NCBI GenBank assembly: GCA_029962745.1
Contig: CM057153.1
Location: 7,541,186 to 7,605,185, forward strand
Direction of reading: 5' to 3'
Source of the DNA: Echinometra lucunter
Lineage: Eukaryota > Echinodermata > Echinoidea > Camarodonta > Echinometridae
Length of the DNA: 64,000 bases
Part shown: positions 1 through 12,753 of the stretch, piece by piece
Numbering within the stretch: position 1 is the first letter of the stretch
How the letters are laid out: each line of letters opens with the position of its first letter
The notes under the pieces: model-generated
Databases searched by the model: none
The model's input: the letters and a program-made list of their open reading frames with translations, nothing else
Told to the model about the DNA's origin: nothing
Position numbers and translations under genes: made by a program

Positions 1-2545
1 TATATTTACAAGATTAGGACTTCAGATGAAATAGCTATTGAATTAGCTGTATCAAAAGTATAAAAATCTACTTAAATGTAATGTTACTAATCATGGAATT
101 GCCCAAAAACATTCCATATGAAAGGCCATTCCCAACACATTTCTACTCTCATCTGTCGCAAAAACCAAGCAAAATTTGAAAATGACTGTATTTAAAGAAA
201 CGGGCATAGAATCAAAATTACTTAACCAAATTCAATGATCTTGGTATCATTCTCTTTGATAGAAAATGCTTTACCCAGTGATGTAAAAAAGTGATATACC
301 TTTTGAAGGCAAAGTACTGAAAATCTGCCATTCCGCTTTTTGCGGGACCCCCGGTATTAGAATTTGTGAAGTGCAACTTGAAACAAAGGAAGATCTATAC
401 ATATTTTACCAACTTATGGGTATACAATCAGATCAAAATTAATGACACCAGTTCATCAATACAGGCAAACATCTCTTATCACAATATTGTAATAACAACA
501 CTTTGTACATCACCTTTTTTTTTTCATTCTGGTGCTTTCTCGTGTATTATACTATCTATGTGGGTTGACTTAGTATGATTCCAGGCTACATCTGGGCTAA
601 TTTCCTACTCCTAGAGATAAGGTATCGTGTATGGTGCAATAATTCATTTGTCTGTGACACTAAAAATTTAATCAACCCCATTGGCTAGGCAACTTGGCGG
701 CTGCTGTACTAAGTCCATGGGAATACATGATTTCAGTAGTCAATGGGTTAGTGAGGTAAAACCATGCTTCTTCAATGTACATTATTATATATGATAACCT
801 TTATAGAAGATTGACATGAACTTATCAGTATGGAAGAATCAAAAGACAAATTGGCCTGAGAGTTAGGCTATGATCAACTTGCTGATAAAAAGCATCTATT
901 TGGATATATCTTCAAGTGCTTAATTTTTTAACACTAATCAAAGAAAATTATTGGAAATGGGACTGTCTGGTCAACCCATCAATCACTTGAATGGTCAGTT
1001 AGATTGCTATCTCATCATAAACAGATTATTGTTCCATTCACATATGATACCTCTCTCATGGCTGAATTCCTTGCAGAAAGAATAGGGTGAACATAACAAA
1101 CATAGACTACTTCGTACCTCCTTCTTGAATAGTATCTTTCAGGCAAATCAAACAGTTTCTTTTCCACAAGTGAAGGAAGAAAATGAGTTTAGGACCACAT
1201 CTGAAGGTAGTCACCTCATCTAAATAATAAATGATTTAAAAAGCTAACCAAACGACAGACACAATAATGAATATGCACCTTATTCTGCGCAACCACAGGA
1301 GATATACAGCATATATGAACTGAACCAGGCTGAAGGACAATGTGCGGTCAGTCACATTGAACTCGTGAAAAGTCAGTCTGCAATAACATTTGGTTTCAAT
1401 AGAAGCCCAACATGGAGTCTCCATCATGTGGAACAAGAGTTATTTTACATCCCTGACACAAATATCTAGGAATTAGAAAGGAAAACTCTGGTGGACAATA
1501 AAAACAAACCGATCTGATCTATAAATCACACATGACACATTAAAAGAAGTTTGAGATTGGCAAAATAAAGTATTTTTCATTTAATAGTTAAAGGCATTTT
1601 CATGGCATTGGTCAGCCTTTTGGACATAGCTGCATATAAAAGTGATAATATAGAAATGGCACTTCAATATCAATATTCCACCAAAATCAAAACAGTAATG
1701 GATGAAAATTTTGTATATAATTTTGTTACTACATATCTCCAATTTCAAAATTAAATCAAATCTAATGTAGTTTACATCTGAATTTTTAAATGCACTGAAT
1801 ACAAATACCAAAATATACTTTTACTCTTTAAGCCAAGAAAACAATCCATGAATGACAATATTGTGTGGAAAAAACAACACACTCAAAACTACATTTAAAA
1901 CAACACACTCAAAACTACATTTCATGTTTTCTCCAGTCAGTTCAAAGTCAAGTAGGAAGTACAATGCATACATAACAATACAATGTACATAAGTATGAAC
2001 AGATTGCTCTCAACATCACCCATATCCGCCTACCCACCCCCCCCCCCCCCCTCCCACTTCTAAAATACAATCACTGCAAATACAATCACTGCTAGCAAAA
2101 GGAGGCAGAGACTGAGAAAGCAAGGCAGGATCAGAACAATAATATCCATCTAAATCCTATAGGGAAAACTGCGAAGGAGACAAAGGAAGAGAAAGGGAAC
2201 ATTTGCTTGAAGGGCTTGTGATTTTTGCACACTCCACTCACGTCATCCTCTCCCAATCCCCCCCCCCCCCCCCCCGAAACCCAAGACGGCTCCCGCTGGA
2301 ATGACGATGAATTTTATGCTTGCGCAAGACAGCCATTGCTTTAAAATGTGGAAACATTTAGGCTCAAGAATCCATGGAAGGAGAGGAGATACTATGGACT
2401 ACTAAACAAAATCTACCTCTATAATGTCATCATAACAGTCTCTATTTTCAAGTTTAACCATTCAAGGAAGTTGGTCATTTATCGATTATCATGAAACAGA
2501 AATGCATCTTATTCAATTGATAATTATCAATGTAGTATATTTATA
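1..2545. other. non-coding, probably intronic DNA
   Basis: AT-rich sequence without a supportable gene. It holds a 26-bp direct duplication at 1871-1922 (unit contains ACACACTCAAAACTACATTT) and poly-C runs at about 2037-2051 and 2258-2275. A splice-like segment on the minus strand near 1119-1165 has a GAG/GTACGA donor and a short open frame; it is too short and too weak to call an exon. Confidence 0.5.
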
Positions 2546-3036
2546 TGATATTGGATGGCTCTGAATGGGATACCAGAGAATATTGCACGAATCTTCGATT
2601 CGTGCAATAACGAGTGGAATATTCCTGGTATTCCATGATATAAAGCCATCCAATATAATTATTATTATCTATACCCTACAAGAAAGGGATTTAAAATTCA
2701 ATAAAAGTCATTTCAGCAACTAAAAAGGGCCCCATCATACATTTATTTTGATCACACAAGTTTGACTTACCTCTTTATGACGTCATCAAAGTGTCTTTGT
2801 GTATTGCGTGTATTGCATATCCATGCATTGTAATCCTTATTGCGCATGTTTGTTTCATTGCGCGCACGCGAAGAGACCATGCAATATCGCATAATATTGC
2901 ACGGCAAATTTTGTGCATGAGCCTATGGGGAATTCGGCGTTTTATACAATATGCTCTGATATTGCACAGGCAAATCATACGGACAAAAAATATGTGTTTT
3001 TAATGCGCCGCAAAAATGGCCTGTATAGATAATAAT
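2546..3036. mobile_element. nested inverted-repeat (MITE-like) element
   Basis: Two nested inverted structures lie side by side. The segment 2546-2657 folds on itself: GATATTGGATGGCT at its left is answered by AGCCATCCAATATA at its right, GGGATACCAG is answered by CTGGTATTCC, and the centre is a perfect 13-bp stem, TATTGCACGAATC/GATTCGTGCAATA, with a 3-nt loop (2581-2609). Next to it, 2661-3036 is bounded by a perfect 14-bp inverted repeat, ATTATTATCTATAC and GTATAGATAATAAT. The motif ATATTGCAC recurs near 2579, 2893 and 2957. No transposase is encoded. I infer a non-autonomous DNA transposon, possibly one inserted beside another. The superfamily is not assignable. Confidence 0.5.
2778..2785. 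promoter_or_regulatory. palindromic CRE-type motif inside repeat
   Basis: The full palindrome TGACGTCA, the known binding site of CREB/ATF bZIP factors, is present inside the inverted-repeat element. A strong minus-strand splice donor (GAG/GTAAGT) lies just to its left at about 2770. Function is not shown by the sequence. Confidence 0.25.
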
Positions 3037-3570
3037 GAATCATAATGCAAACTAAATAATAACCTTACCCCACTTGCGCATGACTATGGGTAATCATACA
3101 TGTAGATACATTATGCAGTATAGCATCCGAGACCTCATTTGTTACTGTAAGAATGGTTAGACAGTGGACCATGACCTACAGGGCAGACTGGGAAGGGCCC
3201 TTGCCATCTGCCATACATACACACACACACACACCTCAACAAATTAAAATGGCAAATTCATGCATAAATCTACCTTTAAACTACTAGTACTTGAAAACAT
3301 AAGGGAAATTAAATTCTCTTTTTCAATCTTCATTTTTCTAAAGAATTTCCAAAATATACCTGGGAAGAAAATGGCAGATTACCTAGAATTATAGGGAAAT
3401 ACTTCGCTTGGTGGGTGTTTTTTTTTAAATAAATCATATCATCTTAAAACCCTAAACATACAACAATGCCTTTAAGTTTGTCTCCCATCTGGTCAACTTG
3501 GTAATCATGTGATAGAAATTAACCCCCTCATAGCTCCAAACCTAAAATAATGATAACTTTTATGCATATA
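3037..3570. other. non-coding stretch with (CA)n
   Basis: No gene seen. A short CA dinucleotide run lies at about 3211-3235, and the rest is unique-looking AT-rich sequence up to the transposon that starts at 3571. Confidence 0.5.
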
Positions 3571-4640
3571 CAGTGCGAATCAAAAAAAGGTAATCCAAGT
3601 TTAGACGATGATTAATCGAAAGTTATTAATTTCTATATTTTGCCTGTAGCATATTTGAAAAGGACAACTCCTTCTCTTTCCATGGATGCCTCACTTGCAT
3701 CACTGCTGTCATGCTTGAGTGAGTATATTGTTAATGGAAAGGACAGGTACAAATTCCATTTTTTGCAAGTTTTGGAAAATGAATGAAATGAATGCTTTCA
3801 GAGAGTTTACAGACGATTGCATATGTTTACATTCCCGTTGAATTTGGCAAGTTAAATGGGTTTTTCCTAAGAATTATTTCAAAGATTATGCTCTTCTCGT
3901 TAGTCTTTGGCATATTGCCTTCGTTTTTTGGTAATATCCTGGGGGAATGGATGGATGTCTTGTCACAGCAGACTTCTCCCTTAACACTTAATGCAGTTTC
4001 TACTGGTCAAGAGTCTAAGACTGCCTTGAGTTTTGGATAAGGCTAGTACTATGGTTAGGCGTTTCCTTACATTCTGCCAGTTTAAAGAAAAAAAAAACAA
4101 GAAAAACTGCTGGAGACTTTTCGGAAGATGTTTTCTGAAATCCTTAGTTCTCTGAAATCCTTAGTTCTCTGCAACCTCCCTTCTTTCTGGTGAAATGATG
4201 CAACCTTCAAATTAAGTTGAAAGTGTAATTTCTCCAGTGAATTAAACCTTTTTCTTAATGATCACTGATGATAACGTGTGATTATCAGACCTACTAAAAA
4301 CATATCATGAGCATAATCCAGGGGAAAATGTCAGTTTCAGTCTTGCATTCAGTAACACTGAAAAAAAAACGCTACTGAATTTGTTCATAAGCAATAAGAA
4401 GGTTATTGATTTTGTGTGGCTCCGTTGAAATAGGGGAGTTCAGTCTTGCGTCTATTTACCAAAACTTGCAAAAAGTGGAATTCATACCTGTTATCTTGAA
4501 TAACAGTGAAACTGGTCATGTGTAACATAAATGATGCTAGTGAGGTATCTTTTAATTTGAGCTCCCTATAAATGGTAAAAATCAGTAATCTTGAAACAGG
4601 AATCTTGTGAATTGGATTACCTTTATTTTGATACACACTG
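3571..4640. mobile_element. non-autonomous mariner/Tc1-like transposon with long inverted arms
   Basis: The left end reads CAGTGCGAATCAAAA and the reverse complement of the right end reads CAGTGTGTATCAAAA. Both continue with AAAGGTAATCCAA. Further in, the arms stay recognisably inverted for about 200 bp: the left arm has TGCAAGTTTTGGAAAAT near 3765, the right arm TGCAAGTTTTGGTAAAT in reverse complement near 4460. TA dinucleotides flank both ends (3569-3570 and 4641-4642), the target duplication expected of the Tc1/mariner superfamily, whose ends commonly start CAGT. The roughly 1.07-kb element has no transposase-sized ORF; its longest frames (about 80 codons) are not protein family members I know. 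The interior holds a 19-bp duplication near 4135-4170. Confidence 0.7.
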
Positions 4641-4871
4641 TAGTATGACTTTATTTTATGTAACCCTCACTTTTCATTCTTCTTTTTATAGAAACCACAG
4701 ACCAAAAATTATAATTGACTTTGTACACATGATGTGACTTTCTCCTGGGAAACATATGGCAGAACATTCACATCTGTTGTTTATTTAAACACTAACAAAA
4801 AAAATAATTTGCCTTTATAAAAATCTTGTCTGAGAACATTAAGAAATCTTCAAGGAACAACCAAAAAAAAA
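4641..4871. other. short non-coding spacer
   Basis: AT-rich sequence between the mariner-like element and the tandem array. Nothing else seen. Confidence 0.4.
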
Positions 4872-5333
4872 ATCAAACAGACTTCAAACAGACATGCACA
4901 GAAATGAAGAAGGGAGTTGTAAGGAAAAATAAATGTATATAATCTGAAGGAGAGACTATGGAAGCTGGTACATTAGCTTTAGTTGGGATAAACATATTTT
5001 ACAATTCTGAGGATGAGAACAACAATATCAAACAGACTTCAAATAGACACATACAGAAATGGAGAAGGGAGTTGTACAGAAAAAATAAATGTATATAATC
5101 TGAAGGAGAGACTATGGAAGCTGGTACATTAGCTTTAGTTGGGATAAACATATTTTACAATTCTGAGGATGAGAACAACAATATCAAACAGACTTCAAAT
5201 AGACACATACAGAAATGGAGAAGGGAGTTGTACAGAAAAAATAAATGTATATAATCTGAAGGAGAGACTATGGAAGCTGGTACATTAGCTTTAGTTGGGA
5301 TAAACATATTTTACAAATTCTGAGGATGAGAAA
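4872..5333. repeat. tandem repeat, about 155-bp unit, 3 copies
   Basis: The phrase CAAACAGACTTCAAA recurs at about 4874, 5029 and 5185, giving a period of 155-156 bp. Copies 2 and 3 are almost identical; copy 1 is slightly diverged (small indel and substitutions). Each unit contains GGAGAGACTATGGAAGCTGG and ends near ATTCTGAGGATGAGAA. This is a minisatellite-like local expansion, not a CRISPR array, because the whole unit is conserved and there are no unique spacers. Confidence 0.85.
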
Positions 5334-6500
5334 AAGGATACATTTGTCAAATATTTGTTCATGAAGAGGACTTGAGGCTCAAGTTCTATCTGCAGGAGGA
5401 TGAAGGGTGTATTAAAGGTGTTTGCTCTCGATTAGAGAAATAAATCGGTATGTGCAGAAAGCTTCAAAATTGCAGCCAGAATTTAAAATGTTCAAAAACA
5501 GGGGTGGGGCAGGGGTAGTTCTCAACCTAAAGTGCAATGCTCAGGACGAAAAAAAAAATGGTTTGACTGAAGGGAGAATATAAGATTGGAAATGCATTGT
5601 ACTATAAAATCGCAAAGGTTATTTATTTTGAAGTAATAATTTTTCTCACATATAATTCATGGGATTACGCAAGGTTCTCAATGCAAAAATGAATTCAGTT
5701 ACAATTTATCCTATACATTTATATCTTGGTAAAAAGGATGAATACAAAACACAAGATAAATTAAGTTTTTTGATCCATCACTTTATTGATAAATGAACAA
5801 TGCAGGAACAGAGTGAAAACATATCACAGTTTGACATTAAAGGAGAAAATATACAAAATAACGACAACAGGTTATAAATAAAAGCCCAGGACTTGACCAG
5901 AATGATGGCTTATGCAGGGCAGTTGGCATAAAAATAACAATCAATTTAAAAATAATTATTACCATCTTTGAAGCATCACTGCCATCACATCTTTAGTAAT
6001 CACTGGATGGTGGCAACATTTTGATGAGGATAATTTCAATGATAAAGTAATTAAAGCAATTTCTGTTGCAATGATGGTGTGTAGAAAACCAGCATTTTGA
6101 TAATCACTATTATCAAATGTAATACATGTATCAGCAACTAAGACAGGTATATAGGCTTACACGAAATTATCCTCTTATTCTGTTCCATTATCTCACAGCT
6201 ATACACCAATCCAGCTTCTCGCCAAGCATACTGTTTCATTGGTAAATTTTCATGTTTTTTCTGCTACAAATAACCCTCCCCGTATCCATTCAAAGACCCC
6301 AAGATAACAGACAAGCCATGCATCCCACTTGCCTCTAGATTTTCTCCCTGATCAATTGTGCATCAAGTAAGCCTACAAGCAATTAATTCCTACTACTCAA
6401 TGACTACGCACCGCCCCACAAGACAGGGAGGAAAAAACACCTATTTATGTGAGAGTCCTTAATATTGACCTCCCCGTGCCACACATAAAACCTACTTCAA
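5334..6500. other. non-coding DNA
   Basis: No gene, strong repeat or element ends recognised. The sequence is AT-rich with scattered poly-A and becomes richer in C and CpG from about 6200. Confidence 0.5.
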
Positions 6501-6680
6501 TGCAATCACCGCATACACTTTACATACCTGCACATGAAAATCACACACGACCTTAAAACGACGCACCAACCTGAAACGGTACTCGCTCCACGACGATAGG
6601 CCTACCCACGCACAACATGTATACACACGCACTTTACACAATGGGGAACCTACGACATCATGTCATTCTAAACATGGAAA
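6501..6680 (-). other. CpG-richer island with a strong minus-strand splice donor
   Basis: Compared with its surroundings this stretch is enriched in CG dinucleotides. On the minus strand it contains TGTGCAG/GTATGT near 6529, a near-consensus 5' splice site. Two minus frames upstream of the donor are open for 20-30 codons, so no coding call is made. It could be a non-coding alternative first exon of the minus-strand gene, or chance. RNA evidence would decide. Confidence 0.2.
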
Positions 6681-9600
6681 ATCTCAGGTGATTTTTCTCT
6701 TTCATTCATTTTGGCAGAGGTACAAAAATGATGCTTCTTGGATAAGCTTAATTCAGATATTTTCAGAGGTAATAGACATGCTAGTGAAAGAAAAATAGTG
6801 AGCAGCAAAGAAAATGTGCAAGCAAAATTAGATGCATATTCTTACTCTTGCCTTTATTTTAATCCCCATAATCTAGCTCCTCCATCTCTCTTTCTATCTC
6901 TGTATCTAATAGTGCTATGCCATCACACTTACATGAACATTAACATAACCTTTCTTGAAATGTCATAACTGGTATCTGTATGCATTCATTCTTCCTTTTT
7001 TATCCCTTTGATGAGATATAAATGTTCCCATATGCAACATTATGCATGAATTTCCTGTACCTTCTCCCCTCCTGCTTCCCAATTTCACTTGATAGACCCC
7101 TCCTGTTTTCTGCAAGATATTTTATACACACAAATAAACAAACTTCAACTTGGGGTTGAAAAAAAAAAAAATGTTGGCCTTGCACTAACATGGTACCAGC
7201 TTCTGCTGCTGCTTCCTCCAACTGCCCCCAAAATATTAACCTTCTTGGAACTTTTCTTAGCATTTAATTTAGGTCAAGGTCACTTTCATTCCCTGGAACG
7301 ACGGGTTTTTTTTCCCCCTCTCAAACCCAGCTCACAGCATAGGGCTATTCAGAACATGCACGGAGTTGAATTAATGCGAAGAGAATGGACAAAACATTAC
7401 ACCATGGGTGATGGCTATGTTTCACTATGTTTCTGAATTCTCTTACCCCTCACTTACTTTTTCCTCCTTATTTGCATTGCTATCAATCTCTACACTCATG
7501 TATCTCTCTCTTTCTCTCTTTATCCATCTCAATTTCTCTCCCTCTCTCCAGTTCTTTTTTTTTTCCATTCTTAAAACCTTTCTTGCACGACCTATTCCAT
7601 TTCCTGGCATGGCAGGATTGGTGAATGTTCTAGTAAAATAAAGCCCTGCAATATATTTATGAAAGGAAGTGCCTACTGAGTTCTAGACAAAGTGGTATAG
7701 AGAAAGAAATAGAGAAATAACAAGATGGAGGGTAAAAGAAATAGAAAATTAGAGAAATAATGATAAACAGAAACAGAGAAATAGAAAACCAGTGAGATAT
7801 ATAGAGATAGAAAAATAGAAAAATACATAAAGAGAAAAGGAGAAACAGAGAAATACAGAACTAGAGAAATAGTGAAGTTCAAACAGATGATTAGAGAAAT
7901 GAAGGGAAAGAGAGAGGCAGGGACAGAGAGATGGAGTGAAAGAAAGAAAGAGAGAAAAAGAGGAGAGAGAGCAAGAGAGAAAGAGAATGATGTATTATCA
8001 TTCAAATGCAAGAATGGTGCAGACTAGTTCCATACATCCATTCTGTGCATTTGCCGAAATAGTAAATTACAAATGGTGTACAAGAATTCATCCATCCCAA
8101 ATGATTTCTGCCATGCTGATGTCCAAGGTCTTTTTTACGACCAATTTTATCCTAATTGCAAGGGTCAATTTGTGCCATAAGCTCTGCACACACTGGGCAG
8201 CAAATCTCCTGATGCCCTTCTTGCTCCACTGAGTGGTCACTAAAAACTGAACTAAGGTGCATATATGGATGACAAAAAATTATAATTCTATCTAAGATTT
8301 CACAAAATAATGAATAATAATAATGATTTTGAAGTATTACAATTGTTTATAATTATGCTAAAGAAAACATTCAGGTAGAAAACAAATAATAAGATTATTA
8401 CACTCAAATTAAGATTAACCTAATCAAATGTGTTATTGACTATATATCTTCATGGTTATTTATATATTTATTTATTATTCATTCATTCATTCAGCTTTTC
8501 TTTTTTTTCCTTCAGCCTGTGTATCTCTTTTTGGTGAATAAAACACTGATGCACACTTACATATGCATCTTACAAAAAAATATTGTATATCGTGTTGCAA
8601 GTTGAGTGGTTTGCTCAGATTTTTGTGGCAATTTCACATCACTGCTATTATATAGGTAAATGATGCAGGAAATTCATTACAATATCAAAGTAAAATACAT
8701 CTTTCAGTCATCAATCAAATTCCTTATTTTCCCATTAACATTCTCACTACATACAATGTATTGACCCATTTTCATTCTTATCTTTTTTTCTTTTTTTTTT
8801 CTTCTCTCTACCTCTCTTTCACTCTCCTCTTTCTCCCTCTCCCTCCCCTGTTTTTCTCTCTCCCTTCCCTCTTTCTTTCTCTCCCTCCATCCCTCCCAAG
8901 CCCCTCTCTTTCTCTTTCTCTTCCATTCTGGTTCTTCCTTTCTGTTTCTCTGTTTTTTTTTCTCTCTCTCTCTCTCTCTACTCCCCCATCCCAACTGTTT
9001 ATCTACAGTAAATGTGTCACTGACATTCCATTTCACAAATACAATGAAATAAGGTGCCACGGGACATGATTTACATAATGTATCACTCCTTTGTACTGCC
9101 ATGAAGTTGCTCCACAAAATCAAATCTATCACATCAAATTTGTCACTGCGACAATGGGAGAAAAGCATGACTTTAGCTTGTAAAAACCCTTATGGAGAGG
9201 CTGCAGACTGGGAAACATGCATAGCATGCCACCAACGTTAACCTCATTTTTACCTTAGTATCAAACCTGTATTTCTCGAGAACACAATCCTAAAAAGGCT
9301 CAATATGACATCAAAGATCAAAGGGCAACAAACATCTTTCATTCCTACAAAGTTACTACTAAATAATGCTTGCCCATTGAATATGATTTGACATATTTTC
9401 CACAGACATCAGCACGAGTCGTCTCAGGCCCGGTACCGAAAGGGTTAAAGATTCAATATCTGTTTCAGTACATGTTAGAACTAAAGGTACGGCTCTATCA
9501 AAGCCATATGTTCCCAAACCAAATAAACTACAGTATCAACAAGACCACAATTACAATTCTCTATATTTTCTCAATATTATGACCTCACAAATAATAGGAA

Positions 9601-10400
9601 TCCCTAAAACGGCGCATAAGATAAGCGATCATGATTATAATCTCAGTGATTGACTGGTCACCTAAGGGGCCAGCAAGTATTTTTAACTGACCAAAATCTC
9701 ATTCACATGCAACCAACTAGATTCCCCTTTGGAATGAAATACAATCATTTACAATATGACAGCATAAAATTCCTAAATATTTCATACAAGTTACTTTATT
9801 TATTAATAACACAGGCATTTCAGACAAACCCCACTATCATATGGTATTCATCAAATGGATGATGTCCATCAGATAGATATCTGTGCATGGAAGCATTATA
9901 TGTCACAAATGTATCACATTATCATTAATCTTGATTAAAATGGCAAATATCCTGTAACAAAATTTGTAACAAAGAATAATTTGTTATCACATCGAGCTCT
10001 AGAGACTCAATTACATAAGGGTGTGTTCAAGCGCTCTTATTAAGCGTACAGTACCCATGCATGACGAGGGCTCAAACGCTCCAGAAGCAAAGCGAACCGT
10101 ACTATACCAGTCCAAAAGTGGACCATTTCTGGAGGTGGTTCAAAAAGCATACAGAGCGGTACCATACTGTGCCAGACAACTGCTAAAATATATGAACCTT
10201 AATTATTGTTTAATCCCCACTATTTAAAACCTCGAGGATTTGCTAACCTAAATTTTCAAAACTATGATAGGCCTCATGAACATAGCCTGTTTAAAAAAAA
10301 AAAAAAAAAGTTGGCAATTTGTTTTTATTCTGGGAATCACTGGAGTAAAACTAACTCATCTACAATGAATAGGGGTAACTCTGTGAGCAAACATGTATAA
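6681..10400. other. non-coding DNA with purine/pyrimidine-rich tracts
   Basis: No gene supported. 7680-7990 is a degenerate GA-rich tract built of short AGAGAAATAGAAA-like units; 8775-8990 is its CT-rich counterpart. Long frames through both are low-complexity translations and are not genes. 10020-10190 is GC-richer and contains several GTAC-centred motifs (GCGTACAGTACC, CGGTACCATACTG), perhaps an old element, with no clear ends. Confidence 0.45.
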
Positions 10401-11571
10401 AACATATTCAAAGAATGGAATAGTAGATAAAAACAAATTCATTGAAAACCTACCTGTGGAAAACATTTATGAAAATTTAACTACGCATTTTGCTACTGTT
10501 TACAGTAAAACTGTAAGGCAAGCAGCATGTCATCTTTAATTCATATGAGCACTTCGGCAATAAAAGCATGTTAATGTATTCCATGTTTTACGGTAAGTTG
10601 TGCGTGTAATTTGTTCTATCTTTTTTCTTCCCAGGTCACTTGAGTGAAATAATGTTGAGTTTCAAGGCTTGTCTGAACTCATCAGGCTACTTCCTGGTCA
10701 TCCTAACAAATACCTTGCCCCAGCTGGGCAGTTGCCAGAGTTGATGAATGTCACGTGACCTACATCTAAATCATGAACGGTCAAGTATATCTATGCCAGT
10801 TCACTGCACTGTAACAAAATGTTTAATATTCCAATGGCAAATCTATAATAATATCACTTCTTCATATATCTAATTCCCTCCAGGACAGCCTTAAGAGTTT
10901 CTAGGAACGTTAATTGGAAGTATATATCATTCGCCCAATAAAGCCATCATTCATGGGCAGATCAATGGGGTTTCAACTGCAGAATGACTCTTCTCCATTC
11001 ACTCGGAAATCTTCCCCAGGTAAGTAACCAATGTCTGCAATGGTATAGCATTCCACATCATTAACCAATAATATAGAGTACAAAATGAAAAACTCTGGGC
11101 ATCATTTTCAAACAACAAAGGTAATATGATAAGCAAGTCTATAATCTGAAGATATGATTTCATACACATTCTTGCAAACAATTTGTATTCATATTCAAAT
11201 ATAACACCATCACTTCAGTGTTTAAATAATGTAACAATAAACTGCCACAAGACACATGATAATACTTAAAAATTATTACATTCTGACAATTAATTTAAGA
11301 AATGGACAATTTAAATCATAGATGTATAGTACACAATGCAGAAAGTTTTCTGATTGCAGCTATCTTTGATAAAGTGGCATTTTAACTTTTCAGGTTTCTA
11401 ATGAATCATTTCATACTATTACAATGAAGGAACAATACTTTGGATGTTTCTCTGATTCTGCATAAGCAGTTACACCTTTCTGCCATCAATTTGCCATGAA
11501 GAACTGCTAGACTCCTTGACTCTGTGGTAATGTGAGTGGACGTTTCTAATAAACTCACTAATCATACTAAT
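10401..11571. other. non-coding DNA with isolated splice-like signals
   Basis: Good splice-like strings occur on both strands: a plus-strand acceptor (TTTTTTCTTCCCAG near 10634), a plus-strand donor (CCCAG/GTAAGT near 11019) and a minus-strand acceptor (TTTTCCACAG near 10457). None is tied to a convincing long open frame, so no exon is called. Confidence 0.35.
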
Positions 11572-11663
11572 TCAAGGGAAGTCTTCGGGCGAGGATGGCT
11601 CTCGCATACATTCATCTTTCGGACTATCCATTCGGCCTCCAGAGCTGTACGGCTTGCCCAGCT
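11572..11663 (-). CDS. candidate terminal or internal exon of the minus-strand gene
   Basis: A minus-strand acceptor, ATTTGATAG preceded by the branch-like CCTAAC, opens a frame of 29 codons ending in TGA. The frame contains GGRMDSPKDECMREPSSP and is hydrophilic and Ser/Pro/Glu-rich. Entry is in phase 1, the phase in which the exons at 54375-54606 and 34411-34485 end; the joined codon would be Glu. If all 92 nt are used this is a last coding exon. A weaker internal donor (GAAT/GTATGC) would make it a phase 1-1 cassette instead. No AATAAA is evident close downstream on this strand. The protein family is not recognised. The phase agreement has a one-in-three chance of being accidental. Confidence 0.38.
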
Positions 11664-12753
11664 CTATCAAATAAAGCCAAAGTTAGGCTGAAGGGACATG
11701 TGAGAAAGTAACAAAATCTGTTTGCCATTTCCAGATCATTGTTTGCAGGGACAAACGTGTGAAATATAAAATACTAGTGTTCAGCTCACTTAAAAACCAA
11801 AGGACATTGTCCTATAATAGACAGTCCACACAAGTGTCCCCCCCCCCCCCAAAAAAAAGTGATTTGGTCAAGTAAAAATTTGAAATGATTAGGCTATTAT
11901 AGATTTCAAATAATGCTTTCCTGAATAAGCCCCACACTTTCTAAAGTTTTAGTTTCTCGATGGTTGGTAATGGATTTTCAGGAACTATTAAGGTATCAAA
12001 TTAACTCATACTTTCACATACAGCGATTCCATTCTGATTCTCATTGGTGGCTTTGAATGGTGGGTTCAACAAAAGAAAAACTGTGGGCAAAATGAAAGCT
12101 GTTCACGACACTTTTGAGATTCAAAATCCACAAAAAGACTGAATTACCAAACTGAATTTTACTGACAAGTGAGAGACAGCTGTCAACTGGGAATATTAAG
12201 GAAATGTAGTATTCATAAAGGATAAATGACAAATTGAGATACATGTAAGTAAAAAAAAAAAAAAAGAAATATATATATATATATATATATATTACTGCTA
12301 CTCTATGAAGAAGTTAGAGATGGGATGAGTCAATAACTCTGATATTTCATTAATGAAATACCATAATTGGTACATATTGTATAATTTTTTATAATATTTT
12401 TTTTTTTTTTTTTTTTGGTGGTGTATTGATTATGCTAAAGATATAATACAACAGCTACAAAAATAGTTTTGAATATGATATACATCTTCTATAAATTGTA
12501 TTGCATCTACTATTTCAGTATTTGGTAAATATGACATACAGTAAGAATAATATCCCATAAATCTTACAGAAGTAAATTGCAGGTGCAATATATCATCCAG
12601 GAGTTGCATACAAGACATTACAAAATGAAAGAAATAGAAACCAAATTTGCCATGTTTAGCTCTTTTCTAATTTTCCTCACGGCTGCGATAGCTTTGCTTG
12701 TATACACACAGTGCACAATATTCAGCCGCCTTTTTTAAACAGCTAGATCGCTT
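11664..12753. other. non-coding DNA
   Basis: No gene seen. Contains a C run followed by an A run near 11839-11858, a (TA)n run at about 12271-12291 and a T run near 12400-12417. Confidence 0.5.

Noticed and set aside
4872..5333. CRISPR-like regularly spaced repeat
   Set aside because: The whole 155-bp unit is conserved, there are no unique spacers, and the DNA is from an animal.
7673..8011. 112-codon minus-strand ORF rich in Ser/Leu/Phe
   Set aside because: Produced by the degenerate GA-rich tract at 7680-7990.
8704..9168. 154-codon highly charged minus-strand ORF
   Set aside because: Most of it is Glu/Arg/Lys from a CT/GA-rich low-complexity tract, with an open frame on the other strand too; no domain.
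10635..10745. Plus-strand exon after the strong acceptor TTTTTTCTTCCCAG
   Set aside because: One frame is open for 36 codons but closes at TGA with no donor; composition is not convincing and there is no other plus-strand exon to join.
10920..11019. Plus-strand exon ending at CCCAG/GTAAGT
   Set aside because: The donor is excellent, but the ATG context is poor and no plus-strand partner exon was found.
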